Positions 1-6,981 of a DNA stretch of 7,206 nucleotides are shown one piece after another. Source of the stretch: an uncultured Alphaproteobacteria bacterium. GTDB lineage: Bacteria; Pseudomonadota; Alphaproteobacteria; RF32; CAG-239. Positions within the stretch are counted from its first letter, which is position 1; each line of letters starts with the position of its first letter. A model generated the notes under the pieces. That model ran no database searches, was not told the DNA's origin, and was given only the letters and a program-made list of their open reading frames with translations. The translations under genes were made by a program, and so were the position numbers. The DNA is taken from contig CAMOLN010000045.1 of NCBI GenBank assembly GCA_946618745.1, positions 1-7,206 of the forward strand, read 5' to 3'.

Positions 1-26
1 CAGGACGATAGAGTGGGGATAAGAGC
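1..26 (+). other. Upstream junction, possible 3' end of the preceding gene
   Basis: Two frames stay open from the window edge and stop near the first gene. One stops at TAA 20-22, four bases before the next ATG. The other stops at TAA 34-36, which would overlap that gene. Either could be the tail of an upstream T4SS gene, but too few codons are visible to choose. The purine-rich stretch GGGGA at 15-19, seven bases before the ATG at 27, is a weak Shine-Dalgarno candidate. No promoter is visible, which fits a gene lying inside an operon. Confidence 0.3.
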
Positions 27-2933
27 ATGGGACTAAAAAGGGCTGTTATAAGATGGGTATTGATAGGGATTGCGGCGTTCGGATTGGGGACGGCAACAGC
101 AGATGATGTCTATGCCAGAACAATTATATGCGGTAATAATCTGTGCACGGTGGGGGATCAACCAAATTGGGACAGAATGTGTTGGGAGGTAAAAAATAAG
201 AAAAAGAATAAATGCTCTTATTATTGTCAAGGAGTAACCGAGGTTCCCAGTGATTGTCGAAATAAAGATAAATATGAGTGCAAGAGGACACCTAATTCAA
301 GGAAAAATTGTGAATTAGAAAATAACGGATATCCGATTGATCCGCGAAACAAACCGGAAAAATATAAATATTATACCGAAGCCGAATACAGCAAATATGA
401 GTTGGAGCATCTGCCTGATTGTAAAAGTGGAAAAGCCGGAGAGCAAGTTTGTAAGTGCTTTAAGAAGACAGTGTGTCAAAAGGGACAAGCTTGCCGAAAG
501 ATGCAAATGATCCAAACACATCTGGAAACCGGAACAGGTCCTATGGTTGACTATACATGCGAATATCTTAATGATGCAACTAATTCGAATATGACCGCGC
601 ATAACAGTGTGTCGGCAACGGATGGTTATGAAGCTCAAAAACAGATAGATGCGAATACCGACAGTTTGAACGGAGATAACGGTTGCAAAACAATAGCACA
701 ATATTTGGAAAGATATACTTCCGGGTGTTGGAGCTGTATGGTGGTAAGCAAACTGACTGAAGCTTTTTTAAGTGCGGCAAGTTCGGGTATGAAAATTACC
801 GAAGATGCGGGCAAAAAGTTGTTGATGTTGGGGTTTGCAATATGGTTGGCTTTTTGGGCATTGAAAAATGTGAGTTCGTTTACCGAAATCAAAGGCGGCA
901 ATGTGTTAAATGATTTGCTGAAAACTGCAGCAAAAGTGGTGTTAGCTTGGATTTGCATTAATGCCGGAGTAAGCTTAATTCAAAGTTTTATTATTCAGCC
1001 GATTATGGGAGTTGGTTCGGAGATAGCTCAAGTTTTTTGGTCAGATAAAACTATAAATCCTAAAGGATCAAACATAAAGGATGAAATTGAGCCATTTAAT
1101 TGGGAGGATACGTTTGAACCGGCAGATGCTGATTTGGAAGATGAAGTTAATGCAATGGTTGCAGATGGTTTGGGAGGAGGAACATCTGATGAAGATCCAG
1201 ATGGAGATGGTGTAGTTGATGAACCAGCACAAGTTAGTAAGGATGATTATGAGCAGATTGTGATAAATTTACAAGCGGCTTTTCTTAAGATTTTACAGAG
1301 TCAGTATAATGAAATTATAAAAAGTTGTAAAGGTGGCGGTTACAAAAGTTGTGAAGGGGTTGGATCATCATCTGGGTCCTGTAATAGCGGCTGCCGACAT
1401 AAAAGTTGCGGAGATCCAGGCCATCAGAATTATGTTAAGAAGATTATGAATTGGGCCGGTGGAGGTTCAGTTGTAGATCATTATTGTCAAGCCTCTATTA
1501 CTGCCGCAATGAATAGACTGCATCAGTTGGTTGGTGGCAGAGTCACGGAATTATTGAAAAGTGCAGGGGTTAATTGCCAACGAGGACAAATAGCCGGAGG
1601 TAGTAATGTTACACCAAATATTCAGTTGTGTAAAAATGGTGTTCAGGTTTATAGAAATATTAATATGGCAGATACAATTTATTATCATAATGTGATAAAT
1701 AAGAGCGGAGTAAAAAAGACAGTCGGTGGGGCTTCAGGATACCATGCGGTTACTTATTTAGGTGGATCGGTCATAAGTTTTAATGGTGATTCAGTCGGTC
1801 CAATGTGTACTAGTTATTATTACAATGTTACAGGTAGAGTTTTTTGTTTGAGTTGTTTATTGAGAGCTGAATTAAAAAATAATGGACTAGGAAATCTTGA
1901 TGTAGAAAAATTAGCAGCACTTGCGGGTGATGTTGGGCAGTCGTATATAAATTACGAAGGAGGCAAGTTTGTTGATGCAAGTAGTGAAAGTGAAATGGAA
2001 AATATTGTTAAAATTGACGATATAAAATATCACGGAAAGACTGATATTATTCCAAAATCGGTGATTAATTCGATGTTGGGGGCGACAAAGGTAATAACCG
2101 ATAACACTGCGCAGATGATGGTGTTGGGTAATATGGCGATGTGTTATTCTACAATGAAAGGTGGCGGAGCTTGGACGATTTTGAAATTGGGTAAAGTTCA
2201 TATAAGTATTACCAATATATTTATGTGGTTAGACGGTGCAATTATATGGTTGTTGGGGTTTGTGCTGACTTGTATTATTGCTTATTATCTGGTGGATATG
2301 TCATTTAAGATCGGTTTGGCAGTGCTGGCATTTCCTTTAATGATGGGGTTGTGGCCGTTTAAGGTTACTCAAGGTAAATTGGCTGAAACCATAGCTATTA
2401 TTGCTAAATCGGCGGCGACGTTTGCTTTTTTGGCGATTACAACTTATTATGCAATTGAGTTGTTAGCGGCATCCTTGGGCGGCAAAGATGGTCTGCAGGG
2501 GATTTATAATGAGTATGACAGCATTGTAAATAATACGGTGCAAGGTGATGAGCGCGATGATATAATAGATAAGTTGGATAATTATTTCCATCTGTTTTCG
2601 GCCGGTTTTCTGTTGATGTTATTTGGTTGTATCTATGGGTATAAGCTGATTAGAAAGACGACTGATGATTTGGCAGATAAATTCTATTCCGACAGCACGT
2701 TCGGCAGTCAAACCCCGATGCATAATCGTATGACTGGAATGGCTTCGATGGCTAATAAGCTTAATCAAAAATGGGGAACGGGACTGGCTAAAGATATGGC
2801 AGCCAATAAAGTTGGCCAAGGGCTTAAAAATGTTGCCGGTCGAGGGGTAACAGCGGCAAAATCTGCCGGTAGATCAGTCGCAGGCGGTGTTCGTTCAACA
2901 GCAAACAAATTGTTGGGCAAAGATGGTAGCTGA
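27..2933 (+). CDS. VirB6/TrbL-like T4SS inner-membrane protein with Cys-rich N-domain and inserted papain-like domain
   Basis: This 968-residue protein is about three times the usual VirB6 length. Residues 1-25 are a signal peptide (basic start, hydrophobic core, ATA|DD cleavage-like site). Residues 26-258 are hydrophilic with 17 cysteines, ending in C234-W-S-C237. Membrane helices lie near 265-282 and 300-325, then about 733-757, 760-780, 786-815 and 856-872. The 'VDMSFKIGLAVLAFPL' block followed by PFKVT (778-782) is the VirB6-like core. With the N-terminus outside, loop 326-732 is periplasmic, matching the large central loop of Agrobacterium VirB6. It carries D390-x-D-x-D-G-x-x-D398, a Cys/Gly-rich stretch (434-461) and a putative Cys487/His573 papain-like domain. 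The tail 873-968 is basic and Gly/Ala-rich. The membrane core aligns with the next gene, so the two are paralogues. The VirB6-like call is fairly firm; the role of the insert is inferred. Confidence 0.82.
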   Translation: MGLKRAVIRWVLIGIAAFGLGTATADDVYARTIICGNNLCTVGDQPNWDRMCWEVKNKKKNKCSYYCQGVTEVPSDCRNKDKYECKRTPNSRKNCELENNGYPIDPRNKPEKYKYYTEAEYSKYELEHLPDCKSGKAGEQVCKCFKKTVCQKGQACRKMQMIQTHLETGTGPMVDYTCEYLNDATNSNMTAHNSVSATDGYEAQKQIDANTDSLNGDNGCKTIAQYLERYTSGCWSCMVVSKLTEAFLSAASSGMKITEDAGKKLLMLGFAIWLAFWALKNVSSFTEIKGGNVLNDLLKTAAKVVLAWICINAGVSLIQSFIIQPIMGVGSEIAQVFWSDKTINPKGSNIKDEIEPFNWEDTFEPADADLEDEVNAMVADGLGGGTSDEDPDGDGVVDEPAQVSKDDYEQIVINLQAAFLKILQSQYNEIIKSCKGGGYKSCEGVGSSSGSCNSGCRHKSCGDPGHQNYVKKIMNWAGGGSVVDHYCQASITAAMNRLHQLVGGRVTELLKSAGVNCQRGQIAGGSNVTPNIQLCKNGVQVYRNINMADTIYYHNVINKSGVKKTVGGASGYHAVTYLGGSVISFNGDSVGPMCTSYYYNVTGRVFCLSCLLRAELKNNGLGNLDVEKLAALAGDVGQSYINYEGGKFVDASSESEMENIVKIDDIKYHGKTDIIPKSVINSMLGATKVITDNTAQMMVLGNMAMCYSTMKGGGAWTILKLGKVHISITNIFMWLDGAIIWLLGFVLTCIIAYYLVDMSFKIGLAVLAFPLMMGLWPFKVTQGKLAETIAIIAKSAATFAFLAITTYYAIELLAASLGGKDGLQGIYNEYDSIVNNTVQGDERDDIIDKLDNYFHLFSAGFLLMLFGCIYGYKLIRKTTDDLADKFYSDSTFGSQTPMHNRMTGMASMANKLNQKWGTGLAKDMAANKVGQGLKNVAGRGVTAAKSAGRSVAGGVRSTANKLLGKDGS
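1314..1856 (+). other. Putative papain-like (NlpC/P60-, CHAP- or C39-like) domain inside the first VirB6-like protein
   Basis: This segment is residues about 430-610 of the 968-residue protein, in the predicted periplasmic loop. A cysteine (C487, TGT at 1485) opens an amphipathic helix (YCQASITAAMNRL), as in papain-like folds. It is followed 86 residues later by H573 (CAT at 1743), which begins a strand (HAVTYLGG). A second strand with N586 and D588 (VISFNGD) follows and could supply the third polar residue. A Cys/Gly-rich stretch with five cysteines (434-461) precedes it. The order and spacing suit cysteine peptidases or amidases that cut peptidoglycan, but no family signature is exact. Confidence in the fold is moderate and in activity low. 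Confidence 0.45.
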
Positions 2934-2936
2934 GGA
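2932..2936 (+). promoter_or_regulatory. Shine-Dalgarno site of the second VirB6-like gene
   Basis: GAGGA overlaps the stop codon of the first gene (TGA 2931-2933). It lies 8 bases before the ATG at 2945 but only 2 bases before the ATG at 2939, so it favours 2945 as the start. The overlap of stop and ribosome site implies translational coupling of the two genes. Confidence 0.6.
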
Positions 2937-2944
2937 AAATGGTA

Positions 2945-5900
2945 ATGAAAAAAGTAGTGAGTTTTTGTAAGTCGGGATTACTTTGGTGCATGATTCTATT
3001 ATTGGGAGCATGCGGTAAAGATAATAGTTGCAGCCCTGTTGCCAAATTGGCGGATTATGATACAAGCGAATGTACATTATGTTCAATTTTCAAAGTTGTT
3101 TTTAATACGGTAAGCAGTATAGCTGCTGATGCTAATCGAGTATTTACCCAACCGGTAATTATTCTTACTTCGGTGGGGTTTGCCGTATGGTTGGCAGTGT
3201 TTGTTTTAAGGTATTTAGCGACTATGGAAACCAGAGATATCAAAGATGTGTTTCAAGAGTTGTTGGTTAAGGGTTTTCAGGTGGTATTGGTTGTGGTAAT
3301 TTTGAATTTTGGGGCAAACAGATTTTATGAGTGGTTAATTAATCCGGTCTATCTGACGGTTTTGAAAGCGGCAGAAACAGCGTCAGATGGAGGTATACCA
3401 AATGGAAATGAGTATATTGATACAATTGATACATCAGGAATTAAATCTTTTCCCGGAGGATTGCCGGCGGATATGGGTAAAGCTATTTTAAAAACGATGA
3501 CATCAATTGAAAATAATGTATTACAAATAAAAGCTTTCGGCAGTTCGTTAACCTGTTATTCGTGGGAAAAAAGATTTTTAGGGATTATTCCTAATTTCAG
3601 TTTGTTGTTATCAGGGGGATTCTTTTGGTTGTTAGCTACGGCTATGATTATAATATTGCCGTTTTTAATGATAGATGCGGTATTTCAATTAGGGGTGGCG
3701 TTGGCGTTGCTGGTTCCGGCAATTGGGGGGTATCCTTTCCGTGCAACTAAAATTTACAGTAAAAAAGTTTGGGATATTTTTCTTAATTCGGCTTTTACAT
3801 TTTTGTTTGTTTCAATAGTTGCATTATTGATGGTATCGGTTTTACAATCGACAGCTGAAAGCGTGGCAACGGAAGCCAATATGACTTGGACAGATATTAT
3901 GAGCGATGATGAAGGTAAAATTGATGAGTATATCGATAAATTCGGGTGGTTTCACAATAATATGTTAAAGTTTGCGATGGTGTTTTTGTTAGCTTGGACA
4001 GTGATGAGTATGGGGCGGAAATTTGCGGATGAGTTTGCTTCGTCAATAGCAGGGACCAGTATTGGTAGCAGCATAGGAACAATGGCGGCATCTGCAACTA
4101 AAGGTGCGGTTAAAAAACTTGGAAAACCGGCCGGACAGGTTATAAGCGATAAGGTGGAAAAACAGGCGGCGAGTATGGGACAGCATTTAGCACATTTTCA
4201 TCGACGCAAAGTGGATAGCAGGCAGCAGAAAAGATTTGATCGTGATTTTGTTCGGTATGGCGGAAAAACAGGTGATGACGCGGATGGTAATACAATTGCA
4301 AGTTATACCAGAAATCGCAGGGCTTTAGGATTAAGTTTACCGGGATTTCTGGGCAAAGTTACGGTTACGCGTGATGCTGATGGTAATATCTCAAAAGAAA
4401 AAGGTCCAGGATTTGTTAAAAAGGCTTGGTCAAAGGTTAAAAATGTTTTTACACGAAAAAAATCAGATGGCTCAAAATTAAAAGATGTGGTCACTACTAA
4501 GAGATATGAAAGAATGGATACCGGCAATTATGTTACGGAAAGAGTTGTGAAAGTAACCAAAGGAAAGAAAGTGCTTGATTCAGGGGATTGGGAGGAATTT
4601 CTTACAGAAAAGACTGTTTCGGAAAAAGTGCTTGCTAAAAGTCAGGAAGCTGAAAAAATTCTTACAGAAAAGGGTGAATTAGATGAAATAAAAATTCAAA
4701 AAATGATGTATGGCTTGAATGATAAGCAGAAAGAGCAATTACAGGAACAAATAGCTGACAGACTTTTGTTTGCTTCGTGGAGTTCTTATGATGGGATTAT
4801 CGGTAAAAAGATTGTTACTGAGAGAGATGGTGATATTGTAAGAAAGATTGTTACTTTACCGGGAGGGAGAAAAGAGATAAGCGAAATTAAGTTTCCGCGA
4901 GGAAATGCTTTAACTACGGAAGATAAAAAAGCAGCATTGGCGGAGATTACCGGGGCTTCAAAAGTTTATAATGGTGATGATTTGCAAAAATATATGGATA
5001 CGGCACAAAAAGCATTAGATGATCCTAATCGGGCGGTTGATTTTGCTAATATTCGTAAATCAGCTGAAGAAGATTTGCAAAAATTTGTTAAAGGTGATTT
5101 GGTAATTTCGGATGATGCTTATGGTAAAATGGCTAAATTTATAGATACATTTGCCGGCGGGGATGAAAATCAAGAAATGAAAAAGTTGCACAGTGATGCT
5201 ATGGCTAAATTGGATGATGTAGTGAAAAATCAAGAAGGTATGATGCCAAAACGTATTGTTATGACAAAGGTTATTATAAGACAAAACGGACATGTAACCA
5301 AGTTATCAAGTGATGGATTGTATGATAGGATTGATGATTTCAGAATATTTAATGAAGATGACAGCAGATTGGAACGCGGAGCGAAAAGATTAGCACGAGG
5401 AATTCCAGGATATCATTTAGCTGATAATATGGTTAATAGGTATGAAATAGGTAAAATGAATAGTATTGCGGATGTCGAGGCTCGGGCTGTGAGAGATGTC
5501 AATGGGCAAATTAAGATGAATACAATAATGCAGGAGGGCAGATATTATTCAGGAGTTGATGATCCTTATGCAGAAAGTGTGATTTTGCCGGAAGGGCGAT
5601 CTGTGAATAAATTTTTCCATTTTACCGGACTGATAAGCGGTAAAGAATACGGAACTTTTGGTGAGATGAACCGAAACGGAGAATTTATTGATAAAAGTAC
5701 CGGAGAGGTAATTGCGCAAAAGAAATTTGAAGTTGATGAACAAGGAAATCGCTATCAGGTTTATCTTAGTGCCTTGGGAGATGAATATACAGTCAGAACC
5801 AATAGTGAAGGTAAAAGTGTTAAAGTTACAAAAAATGAAGATGGTTCGCTTGAGTGGGGAAAAGAAGTTACTCGTGAACCTAAGCGTGAATTGGTGGTAA

Positions 5901-6064
5901 AATACGAAAAAAATGAAAATGGCAGTATTGTAGAAAAACGCATGATGCTCAAAGACGGGATGTTGTCTGATGTTAACGGAATGAGAGTATATGGCAGTTT
6001 CGAAAAGTCGAATATGGCAAGATCTTATGAAGACAAAGCTCGTTTTAATAATTATTTTAAATAG
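2945..6064 (+). CDS. VirB6/TrbL-like T4SS protein with lipoprotein signal and very long C-terminal tail
   Basis: The protein has 1039 residues from the ATG at 2945; an in-frame ATG at 2939 adds Met-Val but is too close to the ribosome site. The N-terminus (MKK, hydrophobic core, L20-G-A-C23) is a lipobox. C43-T-L-C46 precedes helix 1 (about 70-90, GFAVWLA). Further helices lie near 109-127, 220-240, 244-262, 279-301 and 339-355, with PFR-x-T after the fourth. This core aligns through both membrane blocks with the preceding gene, but its central loop is only about 90 residues and lacks the papain-like insert. From about 356 the protein is hydrophilic for nearly 700 residues. A basic stretch comes first, then a charged, possibly coiled-coil region (about 558-610), then many D/N-x-x-G beta-turn motifs, densest at 909-1017. 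Long VirB6 extensions are known in Rickettsiales; I cannot assign this tail to a family. It probably forms the inner-membrane part of a T4SS with its neighbour. Confidence 0.8.
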   Translation: MKKVVSFCKSGLLWCMILLLGACGKDNSCSPVAKLADYDTSECTLCSIFKVVFNTVSSIAADANRVFTQPVIILTSVGFAVWLAVFVLRYLATMETRDIKDVFQELLVKGFQVVLVVVILNFGANRFYEWLINPVYLTVLKAAETASDGGIPNGNEYIDTIDTSGIKSFPGGLPADMGKAILKTMTSIENNVLQIKAFGSSLTCYSWEKRFLGIIPNFSLLLSGGFFWLLATAMIIILPFLMIDAVFQLGVALALLVPAIGGYPFRATKIYSKKVWDIFLNSAFTFLFVSIVALLMVSVLQSTAESVATEANMTWTDIMSDDEGKIDEYIDKFGWFHNNMLKFAMVFLLAWTVMSMGRKFADEFASSIAGTSIGSSIGTMAASATKGAVKKLGKPAGQVISDKVEKQAASMGQHLAHFHRRKVDSRQQKRFDRDFVRYGGKTGDDADGNTIASYTRNRRALGLSLPGFLGKVTVTRDADGNISKEKGPGFVKKAWSKVKNVFTRKKSDGSKLKDVVTTKRYERMDTGNYVTERVVKVTKGKKVLDSGDWEEFLTEKTVSEKVLAKSQEAEKILTEKGELDEIKIQKMMYGLNDKQKEQLQEQIADRLLFASWSSYDGIIGKKIVTERDGDIVRKIVTLPGGRKEISEIKFPRGNALTTEDKKAALAEITGASKVYNGDDLQKYMDTAQKALDDPNRAVDFANIRKSAEEDLQKFVKGDLVISDDAYGKMAKFIDTFAGGDENQEMKKLHSDAMAKLDDVVKNQEGMMPKRIVMTKVIIRQNGHVTKLSSDGLYDRIDDFRIFNEDDSRLERGAKRLARGIPGYHLADNMVNRYEIGKMNSIADVEARAVRDVNGQIKMNTIMQEGRYYSGVDDPYAESVILPEGRSVNKFFHFTGLISGKEYGTFGEMNRNGEFIDKSTGEVIAQKKFEVDEQGNRYQVYLSALGDEYTVRTNSEGKSVKVTKNEDGSLEWGKEVTREPKRELVVKYEKNENGSIVEKRMMLKDGMLSDVNGMRVYGSFEKSNMARSYEDKARFNNYFK
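4010..6061 (+). other. Long hydrophilic C-terminal extension of the second VirB6-like protein
   Basis: These are residues about 356-1039, all after the last membrane helix. Turn motifs of the D/N-x-x-G type, each flanked by alternating polar and hydrophobic residues, recur at about 477, 626, 779, 850, 909, 931, 953, 964, 990 and 1009. That pattern suggests irregular beta-hairpin repeats somewhat like YD/Rhs-type repeats, but the YD consensus itself is absent. There are no cysteines, unlike the cysteine-rich periplasmic part of the first protein. Whether this tail faces the cytoplasm or the periplasm depends on whether five or six helices precede it. Confidence 0.5.
4599..4672 (+). repeat. Direct repeat TTCTTACAGAAAAG, two copies 60 bp apart
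   Basis: The 14-bp copies are at 4599-4612 and 4659-4672. They lie in a longer, decayed duplication of about 20 residues in the tail of the second VirB6-like protein (residues 541-556 and 560-576, sharing [KE]KVL...E...LTEK). The repeat keeps the reading frame, so it looks like an internal coding duplication and not a mobile-element scar. Confidence 0.55.
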
Positions 6065-6085
6065 ATTTATATAAAGGTTTTGAGT
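6065..6085. other. Short gap between convergent genes
   Basis: Only 21 AT-rich bases separate the stop of the second VirB6-like gene (TAG 6062-6064) from the stop of the minus-strand gene (TTA 6086-6088). No GC-rich hairpin with a T-run is present here, so I see no convincing intrinsic terminator for either transcript. Transcripts from the two strands may overlap at their 3' ends. Confidence 0.6.
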
Positions 6086-6919
6086 TTATTTTTTGAGAAA
6101 ATGCAAAATGGTTTTTTGCAAAGGAACACTTTGCAGAGGAGAGTCGGAGGCTTCATCAATGACGATGACTTCTTGAATGCCACAACGTTTTTTTAAATCA
6201 TCAATTGTAGGCGGATTAATACTACCAAACGTTATCAGTGAAGTAATTTTTTGCAAAAATTTGGGTTTGGTTATAATGCCTTTAATGGGAAGTTTAGATG
6301 AAAAATGTTGGGAACAATTTCGGCAAGAAAGCTCTTTTCCCATCATACCGCAAAAAGATTTAAAAAATTTTATTCGGCAAAGTTTACGTAATAAAATATT
6401 AGGACGAGTAGCAGGATTAATTTCGATTATATTGATGATATGCGCAGATGTAGGAAAAGGTTTTTTTTGTTGAAGTAATTTTTCTATTATAAGATTTCCG
6501 GCACCATAAGTTATAAAAGATATATCATTGGGAAACGGAAGATTATTGAGAATTGTATGTAATTGAACAGCATGACTTTTAGTGTTGCGACGAGTCGAAG
6601 GGTAATTAACCGATATAGGGACATAACCTTTTGATGAAAGTATTTTTTCCAAAGGGCGAAATATTTGAGCGGTTTGACCATATCCGTGCAGCATAATTAT
6701 AAGATGATTGTTTTGCGGAATTTTCAGTTCAAAAGCAGCAGCATAACGATTAAATGCTTCACGACAATTGTTAAAATTTCCCTCGTGACGAACTACATTC
6801 CAATGATCCAGCAGGCGTTTTTTGCCTGAAGATAAGTTGCGTTGAATTCTCCAACCACAGCATACAAACAAATCTTCCCATAAGCGTTGGTTGTTTATAG
6901 CAAATCGATAATCTTTCAT
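6086..6919 (-). CDS. Alpha/beta-hydrolase-fold protein, apparently lacking the catalytic triad
   Basis: From the ATG at 6919 it has 277 residues. That start is preceded by GGTGA, complementary to the 16S tail, five bases upstream. In-frame ATGs at 6931 and 6967 lack such a site, and 6967 would give 293 residues. The numbering that follows uses the 293-residue form. LHGYG (93-97) is the oxyanion-loop motif after strand 3, and VNYPSTR (120-126) is typical of a lipase/esterase-like family with an 'HA..L' helix. The nucleophile elbow, normally GHSxGG-like, reads TYGAGN (153-158), with Gly155 (GGT) where Ser is expected. The NDG-V segment carrying the acid reads NPPTI (251-255), and the expected His falls at Ser274/Asp275; the only late His is 289, near the end. 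No signal peptide or strong membrane helix is seen, so it is probably cytoplasmic. The fold call is good; substrate and function are unknown. It converges on the T4SS operon and is not part of it. Confidence 0.75.
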   Translation of the reverse strand: MKDYRFAINNQRLWEDLFVCCGWRIQRNLSSGKKRLLDHWNVVRHEGNFNNCREAFNRYAAAFELKIPQNNHLIIMLHGYGQTAQIFRPLEKILSSKGYVPISVNYPSTRRNTKSHAVQLHTILNNLPFPNDISFITYGAGNLIIEKLLQQKKPFPTSAHIINIIEINPATRPNILLRKLCRIKFFKSFCGMMGKELSCRNCSQHFSSKLPIKGIITKPKFLQKITSLITFGSINPPTIDDLKKRCGIQEVIVIDEASDSPLQSVPLQKTILHFLKK

Positions 6920-6954
6920 TTTGTTCACCATTATGTTGAGGTAAAACGCACAAT

Positions 6955-6981
6955 ATGCGAGTCGCATTAAAAAGCGAGTCG
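6955..6981. repeat. Palindrome ATGCGA-G-TCGCAT and GCGAGTCG direct repeat, candidate operator
   Basis: Positions 6955-6967 form a perfect 13-bp inverted repeat with a single central base. The core GCGAGTCG (6957-6964) recurs exactly at 6974-6981, 17 bp away. Both lie 36-62 bp upstream of the preferred start of the minus-strand hydrolase gene, in otherwise very AT-rich DNA, where a repressor or activator might bind. If translation began at the ATG at 6967 instead, the palindrome would fall within the first codons. Confidence 0.4.

Noticed and set aside
315..958. Several minus-strand frames of 60-130 codons beneath the first VirB6-like gene.
   Set aside because: They are antisense to a gene with a signal peptide, a coherent cysteine pattern and membrane helices; none shows domain motifs or a credible ribosome site.
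5712..5900. Plus-strand frame of 62 codons overlapping the second VirB6-like gene in another frame.
   Set aside because: Its composition is that of a frame shadow (many Lys, Ile and Val) and it lies wholly inside a well-supported gene.
6102..6135. Two overlapping inverted repeats (TGCAAAA/TTTTGCA at 6102-6120 and TGCAAAG/CTTTGCA at 6117-6135) near the convergent gene ends, considered as a terminator.
   Set aside because: They lie inside the last codons of the minus-strand gene and come from its repeated Leu-Gln codons. The stems are AT-rich, and only the minus-strand reading of the first has a short T-rich stretch after it.
6177..6473. Open frame of 98 codons on the plus strand opposite the hydrolase gene.
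   Set aside because: It is fully antisense to a gene with clear alpha/beta-hydrolase motifs, has no ribosome site, and its translation shows no recognisable motif.
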